64,000 nucleotides of DNA from contig NZ_BSNS01000018.1 in the NCBI RefSeq assembly GCF_030160115.1, forward strand, positions 1 through 64,000. The letters are read 5' to 3'. The notes beneath the pieces were generated by a model. It saw only the letters and a program-made list of their open reading frames with translations. It did no database searches and had not been told where the DNA came from. The position numbers and the translations under genes were made by a program. This DNA comes from Devosia nitrariae. GTDB taxonomy: Bacteria; Pseudomonadota; Alphaproteobacteria; Rhizobiales; Devosiaceae. Of this stretch, positions 63,142-64,000 are shown piece by piece; the first letter of the stretch is position 1, and every line of letters starts with the position of its first letter.

Positions 63142-64000
63142 TTAGGGCCGCCGCGGATATTCCCAATGTTGCGCTGCCTCGCTGGCGTGCCAGGCTTCCA
63201 GATCCATCAGACCCAAACCGCGCGCCGTGCCCGACACGTCGGTTCGTTTGTTGGTCATGAACGCGAGCCAGCGACCGTCCGGGCTGACATTGGAGTTGCT
63301 TGTGCGCCAGGGCGCGTGATCGAAGGCCTGCGTCATGCGCACACGTCTGCCGCTGCCGTCGAGCTTGAGCTTCCACAGATCGACTGGGGGGTATTGGTTC
63401 TCGACGTCGCCCGAGGACTCCAGGCAGATGTGCTCGTGGTCGGGGAAGATGCCCTCGCACTCATTGTGCACGCGGTTCTCGTCGATATAGGTCACCACCT
63501 CGCCGGTGTTGATCTTGACGCCCTTGACCACGCATTTCCAATCGCCGGATGGAGTCTGCTCGTTGCGGCCGGAGTGCATGCCGATGTATTCGGCCATGAT
63601 CACTTCGCTGTCGCCGTGCCGGAAATCCTGGGGTTCGGGACGCACGTCGCCGGTGGCGCGGTAGATCACCCTGTCCTCGCCCAGGTGAGCACGACCGCTC
63701 TCGTCATAGACGATCTCCGTCACGTGGCATTCGTGCTCGAGGCCACCATCGAGCTTGGTGTCGTGATTGCCGTTCATGGCGTAGGTGATGCGGTTGGCGA
63801 GCGTGGAGACGCCGCATCCTTCGAAGATTGCCCGACCGAGGCGATAGGGGGCCGTCTTGGCCTGCCTGTCCATGATCCACAGTTCGGATTCGACGCCGCG
63901 ACTGATCTTGTCGTTCTTGTACTCGGCGGGGCCGATTAGCAGGTAGTCGCCGTTTGGCAGGAACAGCACACGCAGGAAGCTGTGGTGGTCACCCAGATTG
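63142..64000 (-). CDS. TolB-like beta-propeller protein (partial)
   Basis: At least 286 aa; the start lies beyond the window end. It reads LPNGDYLLIGPAEYKNDKIS, SSGDVENQYPPVDLWKLKLD and SPDGRWLAFMTNKRTD: repeated PD40/TolB-type propeller blades with SPDG motifs. Such proteins include oligogalacturonate-lyase-like and peptidase-associated propellers. It precedes larA by 24 bp and is likely in the same operon, so it may process the polymer or glycan whose product needs the LarA epimerase. No signal peptide can be judged without the start. Confidence 0.8.
   Translation of the reverse strand, partial: NLGDHHSFLRVLFLPNGDYLLIGPAEYKNDKISRGVESELWIMDRQAKTAPYRLGRAIFEGCGVSTLANRITYAMNGNHDTKLDGGLEHECHVTEIVYDESGRAHLGEDRVIYRATGDVRPEPQDFRHGDSEVIMAEYIGMHSGRNEQTPSGDWKCVVKGVKINTGEVVTYIDENRVHNECEGIFPDHEHICLESSGDVENQYPPVDLWKLKLDGSGRRVRMTQAFDHAPWRTSNSNVSPDGRWLAFMTNKRTDVSGTARGLGLMDLEAWHASEAAQHWEYPRRP

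Noticed and set aside
1-64000. Search for tRNA, rRNA, CRISPR arrays, prophage or toxin-antitoxin pairs
   Set aside because: None seen. The XRE gene at 37696 has no convincing toxin partner.

Overview
The window is GC-rich alphaproteobacterial DNA, most like a member of the Hyphomicrobiales (rhizobia, Devosia and relatives). This is inferred from gene content (pseudoazurin, DUF2171, DUF427, host-attachment-type protein, many LysR regulators, dense Opp and Gfo/Idh/MocA genes) and not from a marker gene. There is no rRNA, tRNA, phage or CRISPR array. The mix of small stress genes, a transposase end and many broken genes suggests an accessory chromosomal region or a large plasmid.

Region 1 (1-37.7 kb) is an oxidative and electrophile stress island. 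It starts at an IS5-type transposase end and an M50 site-2 protease. It then carries methionine sulfoxide reductases (msrB, msrA, a second msrA and a broken msrB), a MsrP-like molybdoenzyme with its flavin reductase, three thioredoxin-fold redoxins, OsmC, WrbA, glutathione reductase, a universal stress protein, pirin, cupins, a PoxB-like enzyme, two MFS exporters, three LysR regulators and one MocR regulator. Inside it (7.5-11.5 kb) is a compact redox operon: a Tat-exported fumarate-reductase-type flavoprotein, a cysteine-rich Ig-like/carboxypeptidase-regulatory-like protein, a c-type cytochrome and pseudoazurin. It looks like a self-contained periplasmic oxidation chain with an unknown substrate.

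Region 2 (37.7-40.7 kb) is a short tail-to-head module (an unknown protein, a metallophosphoesterase and two small proteins). It carries a frameshift, a TGA in place of an expected TGG and another frameshift, so it is probably decaying.

Region 3 (40.7-64 kb) is a sugar or glycoside catabolic region. On the minus strand, an oligopeptide-type ABC importer (SBP-enolase-B-C-D-F) is divergent from a LysR gene. On the plus strand a second LysR is divergent from an SBP gene followed by three Gfo/Idh/MocA dehydrogenases, a VOC protein and a DUF1080 hydrolase. That set is typical of 3-keto-glycoside breakdown. Converging on it is an operon TolB-like - larA - larC - larE - larB, which holds a nickel-pincer (NPN) racemase/epimerase and the whole NPN cofactor pathway. 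The two LysR genes share a bipartite leader motif with identical 22-bp spacing, which ties the importer and the dehydrogenase cluster into one regulatory unit.

Dispersed short repeats sit upstream of several stress genes: one family at msrB, the msrB remnant and usp, and a second at wrbA, the DUF5996 gene and possibly the M50 gene. They suggest small local regulons. At least eight gene remnants or lesions show that the region has been rearranged repeatedly.
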